Below, piece by piece: positions 16,137-22,528 of a stretch of DNA of 26,926 nucleotides (positions are counted from its first letter, which is position 1; each line of letters opens with the position of its first letter). Under the pieces are notes generated by a model. That model did no database searches. It was not told where the DNA came from and was given only the letters and a program-made list of their open reading frames with translations. This stretch comes from a gamma proteobacterium symbiont of Bathyaustriella thionipta (GTDB lineage: Bacteria; Pseudomonadota; Gammaproteobacteria; Chromatiales; Chromatiaceae). The DNA lies in contig JAHXHF010000397.1 of assembly GCA_025656895.1 (NCBI GenBank), forward strand, positions 1 to 26,926, in the 5' to 3' direction. A program made the position numbers and the translations under genes.

Positions 16137-17728
16137 ATCGTTTCGACTGGTTATCAGAATATCTCGCCAGACTGGAAGACGAGCATGTGGTCGTGCCCTC
16201 TGGTAATACACAGTCGCTGGCTCCTGCGCATTTGCTGATTATTGATCCGGAAGACTGGGCCAAGGTGGCGGTGGTGGCAAAACAAATGGGATTACGCTGG
16301 GCAGCCATCTGGGGTGATGAACAGGATCATGACATTGTACTGACGGTTGTTCTGGTCTATCAGGGTGATTACATAGCCCTACGCACCGCCATGACTGGCG
16401 ATCATCCCGTTATTGCCTCTCACACACCGGTCTATGCCGCAGCTGACCGTATGGAACGGCACCTGGCGGATATGCTTGGTGTACAGTTTGACGGCCACCC
16501 GGATCCACGCCGCTGGACGCGCCACCGCGCCTGGGAAGCCGATGAATACCCCTTGCGCGCCCATTTTCCGGCCGCCGGCCAGGGTAACGGGCTTACACCG
16601 GCCGACAGTGATTACCCTTTTCCTCCCATTCAGGGTTCGGGGGTGTACGAAATTCCGGTCGGGCCGGTGCATGCGGGCATTATTGAGCCCGGACATTTCC
16701 GTTTTCAGGCTGCCGGTGAGCCCATTCTGAGGCTGGAAGAACGTCTTGGCTATGTCCACAAGGGCATAGAAAAACGCGCCATTGGACGTGACGCTGAAGG
16801 GTTGGCGCGACTGGCCGCACGCATCTCCGGTGACAGCACGGTAGCTCACAGCTGGGCTGCCTGCCAGGCACTGGAACGGGCCTGTCATGTAAAAATACCG
16901 GCAAAAGCCAGCCTCATTCGCGGTCTGTTATGTGAAAGAGAGCGCGTTGCCAACCACCTGGGGGATATTGGCGCCATCTGTAATGATGTAGGTTTTGCAT
17001 TCGCCCAGATGCAATGCCAGGCGTTGCGTGAACAATGGCTGCGCCACAGTCTGACGCTGACCGGCCATCGCCTGATGATGGATGTGGTGCTACCGGGGGG
17101 CGTCCGCGTGGATATTGATCAGGCAGGCCGTGAGCTACTGCGTGCCGAGCATGTCTGGCTACGCGAACAAATCGGTCCTTTGTTTGATATTCTCAACGAC
17201 CATCCTTCGCTGGAAGACCGCTTGCTCAGCAGTGGCTATCTGTCTCCGGCCAGTGCTGCGGAACTGGGAGTGAGTGGCTATGTGGGCAAGGCATCCGGAC
17301 AGGCTGTTGATTTGCGCAAGGATTCGCCCTATGCACCTTATTCCCGTTTGTCGTTCAGCGTTGCGTTGTCCGAGGCCGGAGACGTGGCGGCCCGCATGGC
17401 TATTCGCCAGCAGGAAATCTACAGCAGCCTCGAACTGATGAACGAAATGCTTGACATACTGGAGAATACAGCCGAATCAGAGCCGACGCAGGTAAAGCTG
17501 GCGCCCATACTCGGAGCCGAAGGGCTGGGGTTGATCGACGGCTGGCGGGGTGAAATCATCAGTCATGTACGTCTGGATGACAAGGGGCGCATTGCTCATT
17601 TCTTTGCCCGTGATCCCAGCTGGTTTAGCTGGCCGGCGCTGGAGCGCATTGTGCTTGGCAATATTGTTCCCGATTTTCCGGTATGCAATAAATCGGTAAA
17701 CGCTTCCTATTCGGGACAGGATCTGTGA
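16133..17728 (+). CDS. hyfG: Hydrogenase-4 large-subunit-like protein lacking the NiFe site (Ehr type)
   Basis: A 531-residue protein with the HyfG/HycE architecture: an N-terminal NuoC-like domain (about 1-140, ending ERHLADMLGVQFDGHPDPRR) and a NuoD-like catalytic domain (about 165-531, RLGYVHKGIEKR at 204-215). In [NiFe] hydrogenases four cysteines hold the metals, in RVCGIC and DPCxxC. Here the first motif reads RISGDS (Ser232, Ser235) and the second DPSWFS (Ser496, Ser499), so all four are serine. The surrounding residues (AHS after the first site, RDP before the second) are preserved, which excludes misalignment. The protein should not bind Ni-Fe or make H2; it fits the 'energy-converting hydrogenase related' (Ehr) group. 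The coding frame is intact, so this is not a decayed pseudogene. The actual reaction is unknown. Confidence 0.9.
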   Translation: MNRFDWLSEYLARLEDEHVVVPSGNTQSLAPAHLLIIDPEDWAKVAVVAKQMGLRWAAIWGDEQDHDIVLTVVLVYQGDYIALRTAMTGDHPVIASHTPVYAAADRMERHLADMLGVQFDGHPDPRRWTRHRAWEADEYPLRAHFPAAGQGNGLTPADSDYPFPPIQGSGVYEIPVGPVHAGIIEPGHFRFQAAGEPILRLEERLGYVHKGIEKRAIGRDAEGLARLAARISGDSTVAHSWAACQALERACHVKIPAKASLIRGLLCERERVANHLGDIGAICNDVGFAFAQMQCQALREQWLRHSLTLTGHRLMMDVVLPGGVRVDIDQAGRELLRAEHVWLREQIGPLFDILNDHPSLEDRLLSSGYLSPASAAELGVSGYVGKASGQAVDLRKDSPYAPYSRLSFSVALSEAGDVAARMAIRQQEIYSSLELMNEMLDILENTAESEPTQVKLAPILGAEGLGLIDGWRGEIISHVRLDDKGRIAHFFARDPSWFSWPALERIVLGNIVPDFPVCNKSVNASYSGQDL

Positions 17729-17738
17729 GGGAACAGCC

Positions 17739-18263
17739 ATGTTGAGGATACTGAAACGCATCTATCACAGCGGCCTGCTCACCGAGAATGAGCCGGATTA
17801 TCTGCAAGACCCGGAGGTTCAAGCTCTGGGCAGTGAACTGAAAACGGTTGTGGATGCGCATTTCAATGGCAGCCTTGCCATTCGTGCGGTGGATGCCGGC
17901 TCCTGCAATGCCTGCGAACTGGAAATACACGCCATCAACGGACCGCACTATGACATTGAACGCTTCGGCGTACATTTTGTTGCATCCCCCCGGCATGCTG
18001 ATGTGTTACTGGTAACCGGACCGGTATCACGTCATATGGAAACCGCTGTGCGCCGAACCTGGCGTGCTATGGCTGCTCCGCGTTTTGTGATTGCCTGTGG
18101 TGATTGCGCCTGCAATGGTGGTGAATTCGGCAGCAGCTACGCCAGCTGTGGTGCTGTGGAGAACGTTATTCCGGTCGATTTGCAAATAGCAGGTTGCCCG
18201 CCATCCCCCGTCCAGTTGATGCGCGGTATTCTTGCACTGATGCAAAAGGCAAAAAAGATATAA
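17739..18263 (+). CDS. hyfI: Hydrogenase-4 small-subunit-like iron-sulfur protein (NuoB family)
   Basis: A 174-residue protein related to NuoB and HyfI/HycG. The pattern for the proximal [4Fe-4S] cluster is kept: Cys56 and Cys59 in GSCNACELE, Cys123 in GDCACNGGEF and Cys153 in AGCPPSPVQL. Group 4 motifs such as FGVHFVASPRHADVLLVTGP precede them. It lacks the C-terminal extension found in E. coli HyfI. A good ribosome binding site (GAGGGA) lies before the ATG, 10 bases after hyfG. It is the last gene of the operon: no HyfA/HyfH-type ferredoxin subunit and no Hyp maturation genes follow. The complex therefore keeps one iron-sulfur cluster next to a former metal site but shows no encoded path for electrons to reach it. 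Confidence 0.9.
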   Translation: MLRILKRIYHSGLLTENEPDYLQDPEVQALGSELKTVVDAHFNGSLAIRAVDAGSCNACELEIHAINGPHYDIERFGVHFVASPRHADVLLVTGPVSRHMETAVRRTWRAMAAPRFVIACGDCACNGGEFGSSYASCGAVENVIPVDLQIAGCPPSPVQLMRGILALMQKAKKI

Positions 18264-18309
18264 AGCTGAACGGGATCTTCTGTTTTGGCGCAGCTCGACA
18301 AGTATGCCC

Positions 18310-18338
18310 TTGGCATTCAAAAAAGTTTGCGCTATATT
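18310..18338 (+). promoter_or_regulatory. Predicted sigma70 promoter of leuA
   Basis: TTGGCA (18310-18315), exactly 17 bases, then TATATT (18333-18338): one of the best promoter matches in the window. Start of transcription is expected near 18345, giving a leader of about 190 bases before leuA. No intrinsic terminator is seen between the hyfI-like stop at 18263 and this promoter, so read-through into leuA is possible. Confidence 0.65.
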
Positions 18339-18401
18339 CACGCTATGAATTCCAGCATTAGTCATTGGTTCCCTGTTCCGGGTAGTTTCAACACCGGGCC
18401 A

Positions 18402-18449
18402 ATGGCTGTGTCCGCACCCCGCCTGTTTCTGCTGCGACTGCTGCCCTGA
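18402..18449 (+). CDS. Putative leuA leader peptide
   Basis: A 15-residue open frame encodes MAVSAPRLFLLRLLP and stops 88 bases before leuA. Five of the last eight codons before the stop are leucine, all CTG. It sits inside the predicted leuA leader transcript, which is what a leucine-sensing attenuation peptide should look like. The frame is open from an earlier ATG at 18345 (34 residues, 18345-18449), which would lie almost at the predicted transcription start. Neither start has a strong ribosome binding site. Three overlapping hairpins begin at its stop codon. Its role is inferred from composition and position; I know no described counterpart with this sequence. Confidence 0.6.
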   Translation: MAVSAPRLFLLRLLP

Positions 18450-18478
18450 GGGGCAAACTATCAAGCCCTGGCGAGGGC
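18442..18478 (+). promoter_or_regulatory. Mutually exclusive hairpins after the leader peptide (attenuator-like)
   Basis: Four short segments can pair in alternative ways: A (TGCCC, 18442-18446) with B (GGGCA, 18451-18455); B (GGGGC, 18450-18454) with C (GCCCT, 18465-18469); and C with D (AGGGC, 18474-18478). A includes the last leucine and proline codons, so ribosome position would choose between them. D is followed by GTTACAATA, not a T-run, so C:D is not a standard intrinsic terminator; Rho or translation control would be needed. Confidence 0.45.
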
Positions 18479-18537
18479 GTTACAATACGTATGATCACAT
18501 CGTAAAACATTCTTTATCTCCTTGAGGGGTACTGACT

Positions 18538-20088
18538 ATGAGTCAAGCAGAAAAATTAATTATTTTTGATACCACCTTGCGTGATGGCGAACAAAGCCCG
18601 GGCGCTTCCATGACCAAAGACGAGAAGGTGCGTATCGCCAAAGCACTGGAACGCATGCAGGTGGATATTATCGAGGCCGGTTTTCCGATTGCCAGCCAGG
18701 GTGATTTTGAATCGGTGCAGGCGGTCGCCAGAGAAGTTACCGGCAGTACCATTTGCGGGTTGGCACGGGCACTGGATAAAGATATAGATCGTGCCGGTGA
18801 GGCTTTGAAAGAAGCGACATCAGCGCGTATTCATACCTTTATTGCCACTTCCCCCATTCATATGCAGATGAAATTGCGTATGCAACCGGATCAGGTGGTG
18901 GAGCAGGCGGTGGCCTCGGTCAAACGCGCACTGCGTTATACCGATAATGTAGAGTTTTCTCCAGAGGACGCCGGCCGTTCTGAAAGTGATTTTTTATGTC
19001 GCATTATTGAAGCGGTAATCGATGCCGGTGCTACCACCATCAATATTCCGGATACGGTTGGCTACAACATTCCCTTGCAGTTTGGTGAGCTGATTCGCAG
19101 CTTGCGTGAGCGTATACCCAATTCGCACAAGGCCATTTTCTCGGTGCATTGTCATAATGATCTGGGGCTTGCGGTCGCCAATTCCCTGTCAGCGGTTGCC
19201 AACGGCGCGCGTCAGGTGGAATGTACCATCAACGGTCTGGGTGAACGCGCCGGTAATGCATCATTGGAAGAAGTGGTGATGGCGGTGCGCACACGCCAGG
19301 ATGTATTTCGTTGTGACAGCCGTCTGGATAGTACGCAAATCGTGAATTGTTCGCGTCTGGTTTCCAGTGTAACCGGCTTTCCGGTACAACCGAACAAGGC
19401 GATTGTGGGTGCCAATGCGTTTGCGCATGAGTCGGGCATTCATCAGGATGGTGTGCTCAAAAGTCGCGAGACTTACGAAATCATGCGTGCTGAAGATGTC
19501 GGCTGGAATGCCAACCGTATGGTGCTGGGTAAACATTCAGGTCGAAATGCGTTTCGCTCCCGCTTGCAACAATTGCATATCAGCTTTGGCTCGGAAGAAG
19601 AACTGAACGAAGCCTTTGCCCGTTTTAAGGAACTGGCAGATAAAAAGCACGAAATATTTGATGAAGACTTGCAGGCGCTGGTGTCAGAAACCCGTGATGT
19701 GGATGAGCGTCATGCGGCGCGTCTGGTGTCACTGAAAGTATGTTCGGAAACCGGTGAAACACCAACAGCGCGGATCATATTGAGTGTTGAAGGTGAAGAA
19801 TACAGTGGCAAAGCCAGTGGTGGCGGGCCGGTCGATGCGGCTTTTAAAGCCATCGAGTGTATTTTACAAACGCACAGTAATTTACAACTGTATTCGGTCA
19901 ACAGCATCACCAGCGGCACAGACGCACAGGGCGAGGTGACCGTGCGTCTGGAAAAGGCCGGTCGCATTGTCAATGGACAGGGAGCCGATACCGATATTGT
20001 GATTGCTTCGGCCAAAGCCTATCTGCATGCCTGTAATCGTATTGTTTTACCGGCAGAACGGGCTCACCCGCAAACCGGAGAGGTATAA
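18538..20088 (+). CDS. leuA: 2-isopropylmalate synthase
   Basis: The 516-residue enzyme joins acetyl-CoA and 2-oxoisovalerate, the first committed step of leucine synthesis. The N-terminal TIM-barrel domain (about 1-270) begins with FDTTLRDGEQSPGASMT (metal- and substrate-binding Arg and Asp) and contains SVHCHNDLGLAVANS (metal-binding His residues) and NGLGERAGNASLEEVVMA. The C-terminal regulatory domain (about 385-516, including TPTARIILSVEGEEYSGKAS) binds leucine for feedback inhibition. Length fits the bacterial type. GAGGGG lies 8 bases upstream of the ATG. Regulation is probably also by the leucine-rich leader upstream. The next gene begins 2 bases after its stop. Confidence 0.97.
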   Translation: MSQAEKLIIFDTTLRDGEQSPGASMTKDEKVRIAKALERMQVDIIEAGFPIASQGDFESVQAVAREVTGSTICGLARALDKDIDRAGEALKEATSARIHTFIATSPIHMQMKLRMQPDQVVEQAVASVKRALRYTDNVEFSPEDAGRSESDFLCRIIEAVIDAGATTINIPDTVGYNIPLQFGELIRSLRERIPNSHKAIFSVHCHNDLGLAVANSLSAVANGARQVECTINGLGERAGNASLEEVVMAVRTRQDVFRCDSRLDSTQIVNCSRLVSSVTGFPVQPNKAIVGANAFAHESGIHQDGVLKSRETYEIMRAEDVGWNANRMVLGKHSGRNAFRSRLQQLHISFGSEEELNEAFARFKELADKKHEIFDEDLQALVSETRDVDERHAARLVSLKVCSETGETPTARIILSVEGEEYSGKASGGGPVDAAFKAIECILQTHSNLQLYSVNSITSGTDAQGEVTVRLEKAGRIVNGQGADTDIVIASAKAYLHACNRIVLPAERAHPQTGEV

Positions 20089-20089
20089 A

Positions 20090-20842
20090 GTGGAAGCCCG
20101 CCGGCTGGCATATCTGCAGGCACTGGATATTCAGGCCTGGGAATTGCGTCAGCCGGACGGGTTAACAGAACAAAGTGCGGTTGAACAGCCGCACACAAGG
20201 ATCCCGCCTGTGGAACCCATTGAGGCAGCCGTTCCCCCTCTGGATTTTTCTGTCGATGCGGATGGATTGGGTCAATATGACTGGAAGCAGTTACAGGGGG
20301 CCGTTAGACAGTGCATGGCCTGTGACCTGCATAAGAGCCGCCAGCAGACGGTTTTCGGTGTGGGTGACGAGCATGCCGAATGGATGATTATTGGAGAGGC
20401 TCCAGGCGCGCAGGAGGATAAGCTGGGAGAACCTTTTGTAGGACCCGCAGGCAAGCTTCTGGATCAGATGCTGAGAGCCATGGGCCTTGAGCGGCAGACG
20501 GTTTATATTACCAATATTATTAAATGCCGCCCGCCGGGCAATCGTGACCCTCGCCCGCAGGAGAGCGCTGCCTGCCATGCTTATCTGCTGCGCCAGATTG
20601 AACTGCTAAAGCCCAAATTGATTCTGGCAGTTGGTCGCGTGGCCGCCCATCATCTGCTGGACAGCAATGAAACCGTAGGACGTTTACGCGGACGCCCCAT
20701 GCGCTGGGGAGAAGCCTCTATACCGCTGCTGGTAACTTATCATCCCGCCTATCTGCTGCACAATCCGGCCGATAAAGGGAAAGTATGGCAGGATTTACAA
20801 ACTGCCATGACGATGATGCAGGAAAATACACAAGATAACTGA
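20090..20842 (+). CDS. Uracil-DNA glycosylase, family 4 (iron-sulfur type)
   Basis: A 250-residue DNA-repair enzyme that removes uracil from DNA. The catalytic region has GEAPGAQEDKLGEPFVGPAG (about 102-121) and, near the C terminus, VTYHPAYLL with the active-site histidine. Four cysteines fit the [4Fe-4S] cluster: Cys75 and Cys78 (QCMACDLH), Cys146 (IIKCRPPGNRDP) and Cys162 (SAACHAY). Residues 1-65 form a low-complexity, Pro- and Glu-rich extension common in proteobacterial members. The start is GTG at 20090 with GGAGAGG about 6 bases upstream; an earlier start inside leuA would add unrelated residues. It is followed after 3 bases by rimI, a common pairing. Confidence 0.93.
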   Translation: MEARRLAYLQALDIQAWELRQPDGLTEQSAVEQPHTRIPPVEPIEAAVPPLDFSVDADGLGQYDWKQLQGAVRQCMACDLHKSRQQTVFGVGDEHAEWMIIGEAPGAQEDKLGEPFVGPAGKLLDQMLRAMGLERQTVYITNIIKCRPPGNRDPRPQESAACHAYLLRQIELLKPKLILAVGRVAAHHLLDSNETVGRLRGRPMRWGEASIPLLVTYHPAYLLHNPADKGKVWQDLQTAMTMMQENTQDN

Positions 20843-20845
20843 AGC

Positions 20846-21322
20846 ATGAGTGCCGTTTTCAAACCTGTTCCGTTAAAACTGAGTCCAATGCAGGAAGAAG
20901 AATTGCCGGAAGTTATGCAGATTGAAGAACGGGCTTATGCTTTTCCCTGGAGCATCGGCATTATGCGGGGTTGTCTGCAACAGGGTTATTGCTGCTGGCT
21001 GGGCAGAGTGGGCGATGAAATTGTCGGTTATTTCATTCTGTCTATTGCAGCCGGTGAAGCGCATGTAATGAATATCTGTATTGATCCGGCCTGGCAGGGT
21101 CAGGGACTGGGACGACGTTTGATGCGGCAACTGATCTATATCGTCAGAAACCGGGATGTAGAAACCTTGTTTCTTGAAGTCAGAGCCTCAAACTACAAAG
21201 CCATTTCTTTGTATGAGTCTATGGGTTTTAACGAAATCCATGTACGTCGTGGTTATTATCCGGCCGGCAAAAAAAGAGAGGATGCCCTGATTTTTGCCTT
21301 GCCGTTTGTAAGCATGGACTAA
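20846..21322 (+). CDS. rimI: Ribosomal protein S18 alanine N-acetyltransferase
   Basis: A 158-residue GNAT-fold acetyltransferase of RimI length, expected to acetylate the N-terminal alanine of ribosomal protein S18 using acetyl-CoA. The substrate region has MQIEERAYAFPWS, the beta strand HVMNICIDPAWQGQGLGRRL carries the pyrophosphate-binding Q/R-x-x-G-x-G/A motif, and FLEVRASNYKAISLYESMGF and RRGYYPAGKKREDALIF are the family's C-terminal hallmarks. It starts 3 bases after the glycosylase stop and is the last gene of the leuA transcription unit, converging on the phosphoesterase gene with a 6-base gap and no visible terminator. Confidence 0.93.
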   Translation: MSAVFKPVPLKLSPMQEEELPEVMQIEERAYAFPWSIGIMRGCLQQGYCCWLGRVGDEIVGYFILSIAAGEAHVMNICIDPAWQGQGLGRRLMRQLIYIVRNRDVETLFLEVRASNYKAISLYESMGFNEIHVRRGYYPAGKKREDALIFALPFVSMD

Positions 21323-21328
21323 GCCTTG

Positions 21329-21874
21329 TCAGGCCTTGCCGGAAACCACTCGTTCAATTGATTTGGATACTTCGTGAACTTCAAACTGCATACTTTGCAG
21401 ATCGCCTAAAACCCAGGTTGCGGGAGCTGTACCTACGCCACCCACGGTACCGGGGTTAACCAGGTAACAGGGCTCGCCTTTGCAACTCTGTAGCTGCTCA
21501 ATATTCACTTTATGACTGTGGCCGCAACAAACCAGATCCCAGTCTCCGGTGCAGGCCATCGCCCGTGCATAATGCGGGTAATGCACCAGAAAGATACGTT
21601 TGCCGTCCAGCTGCAGACCGGCATCCATACCCTGAAAATGAAAAATGCTGCCGGGTTTATTACACAGGCGGCTCATGGCGAAAAGGTCGCCACTGTTGTT
21701 GCCGTGTATGACATGCACCGGCAGGCCATATTTTTGCAAACAATGAAGCGTACTGGGCGCGACCACATCTCCACAATGAAGCACCGCTTCCGCGCCCAGG
21801 TCAAGGGCTTGTTCAACCGCATGGTCCAGCAACGGAATATGGTCATGGCTGTCGGACAGAATGCAGACTTTCAC
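21329..21874 (-). CDS. YfcE/MJ0936-type metallophosphoesterase
   Basis: A 181-residue calcineurin-like phosphoesterase. Metal-binding motifs appear in order: CILSDSHDH near the start, LHCGDVV, VIHGNNSGD, LVHYPHYAR, and CCGHSHKVN. This small family hydrolyses phosphodiesters in vitro and its natural substrate is usually unknown. The start is GTG at 21874, overlapping by one base the TAG stop of the upstream ppa gene, so it is likely translated from the same message. It is the last gene of the pyrophosphate group on this strand. Confidence 0.88.
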   Translation of the reverse strand: MKVCILSDSHDHIPLLDHAVEQALDLGAEAVLHCGDVVAPSTLHCLQKYGLPVHVIHGNNSGDLFAMSRLCNKPGSIFHFQGMDAGLQLDGKRIFLVHYPHYARAMACTGDWDLVCCGHSHKVNIEQLQSCKGEPCYLVNPGTVGGVGTAPATWVLGDLQSMQFEVHEVSKSIERVVSGKA

Positions 21875-22422
21875 TAGAAATTGGGCTTTTCGGGTGCATC
21901 CTTAAACATGGCCACACTGTCCATGATTTCCTGTTTGGCTTCATCAGGGCCGGCCCAGCCATCCACACGCACCCACTTGCCTTCATCCAGATCTTTGTAA
22001 TGCTCAAAGAAATGCGCGATCTGATCGAGTAAGAGTTGCGGCATGTCATCGGTGCAGGAAGCATCTTTATAGGAACGGCACAGCTTGCTGATGGGGACAG
22101 CCAATACTTTGGCGTCATCGCCCGATTCATCCGTCATTTTCAGTACACCGACAGGGCGGCATTGAATGACAGAGCCGGGAATCAGCGGCACCGGAGTAAC
22201 CACCAGAACATCGACAGGATCACCGTCTTTTGACAAGGTATGAGGGACATAACCGTAGTTGCAGGGGTAGTGCATGGCGGTACTCATAAAGCGATCCACG
22301 AACATGGCGCCGGTTTTTTTATCCACTTCATATTTTACCGGATCGGCATGTGCCGGAATTTCAATGATGACATTAATTTCGTTGGGTACATCGCTGCCGG
22401 ATGTGACTTTGTCCAGATTCAT
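21874..22422 (-). CDS. ppa: Soluble inorganic pyrophosphatase, family I
   Basis: A 182-residue cytoplasmic enzyme that hydrolyses PPi to phosphate with Mg2+. Family I residues are visible: EIPAHADPVKYEVDK, the substrate loop MHYPCNYGYVPHT, the metal motif DGDPVDVLV, and the C-terminal region HYKDLDEGKWVRVDGW. I chose ATG at 22422 because GGAGG lies just upstream; a GTG at 22434 would add four residues. The upstream hppA terminator ends only about 13 bases before this start. The gene coexists with the membrane pyrophosphatase, so the cell can either waste or conserve the energy of PPi. Confidence 0.95.
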   Translation of the reverse strand: MNLDKVTSGSDVPNEINVIIEIPAHADPVKYEVDKKTGAMFVDRFMSTAMHYPCNYGYVPHTLSKDGDPVDVLVVTPVPLIPGSVIQCRPVGVLKMTDESGDDAKVLAVPISKLCRSYKDASCTDDMPQLLLDQIAHFFEHYKDLDEGKWVRVDGWAGPDEAKQEIMDSVAMFKDAPEKPNF

Positions 22423-22434
22423 ACAGGCCTCCAC

Positions 22435-22465
22435 AAATAAAAGAGGCCGGTGAAATACCGGCCTC
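22435..22465 (-). terminator. Intrinsic terminator between hppA and ppa
   Basis: On the minus strand a perfect 9-bp stem, GAGGCCGGT with ACCGGCCTC and a 5-base loop, is followed by TTTTATTT. It lies directly after the hppA gene and directly before the ppa ribosome binding site. Confidence 0.85.
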
Positions 22466-22528
22466 CTGGTCGAGCAGATTGTACTTTGTAGTTGCCTGCC
22501 GCGTCCAGCAGCAGGCAGCAGGTAACCA

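Noticed and set aside
11025..18263. Functional H2-evolving hydrogenase 4
   Set aside because: The large subunit lacks all four NiFe-binding cysteines, and no ferredoxin subunit or maturation genes are present.
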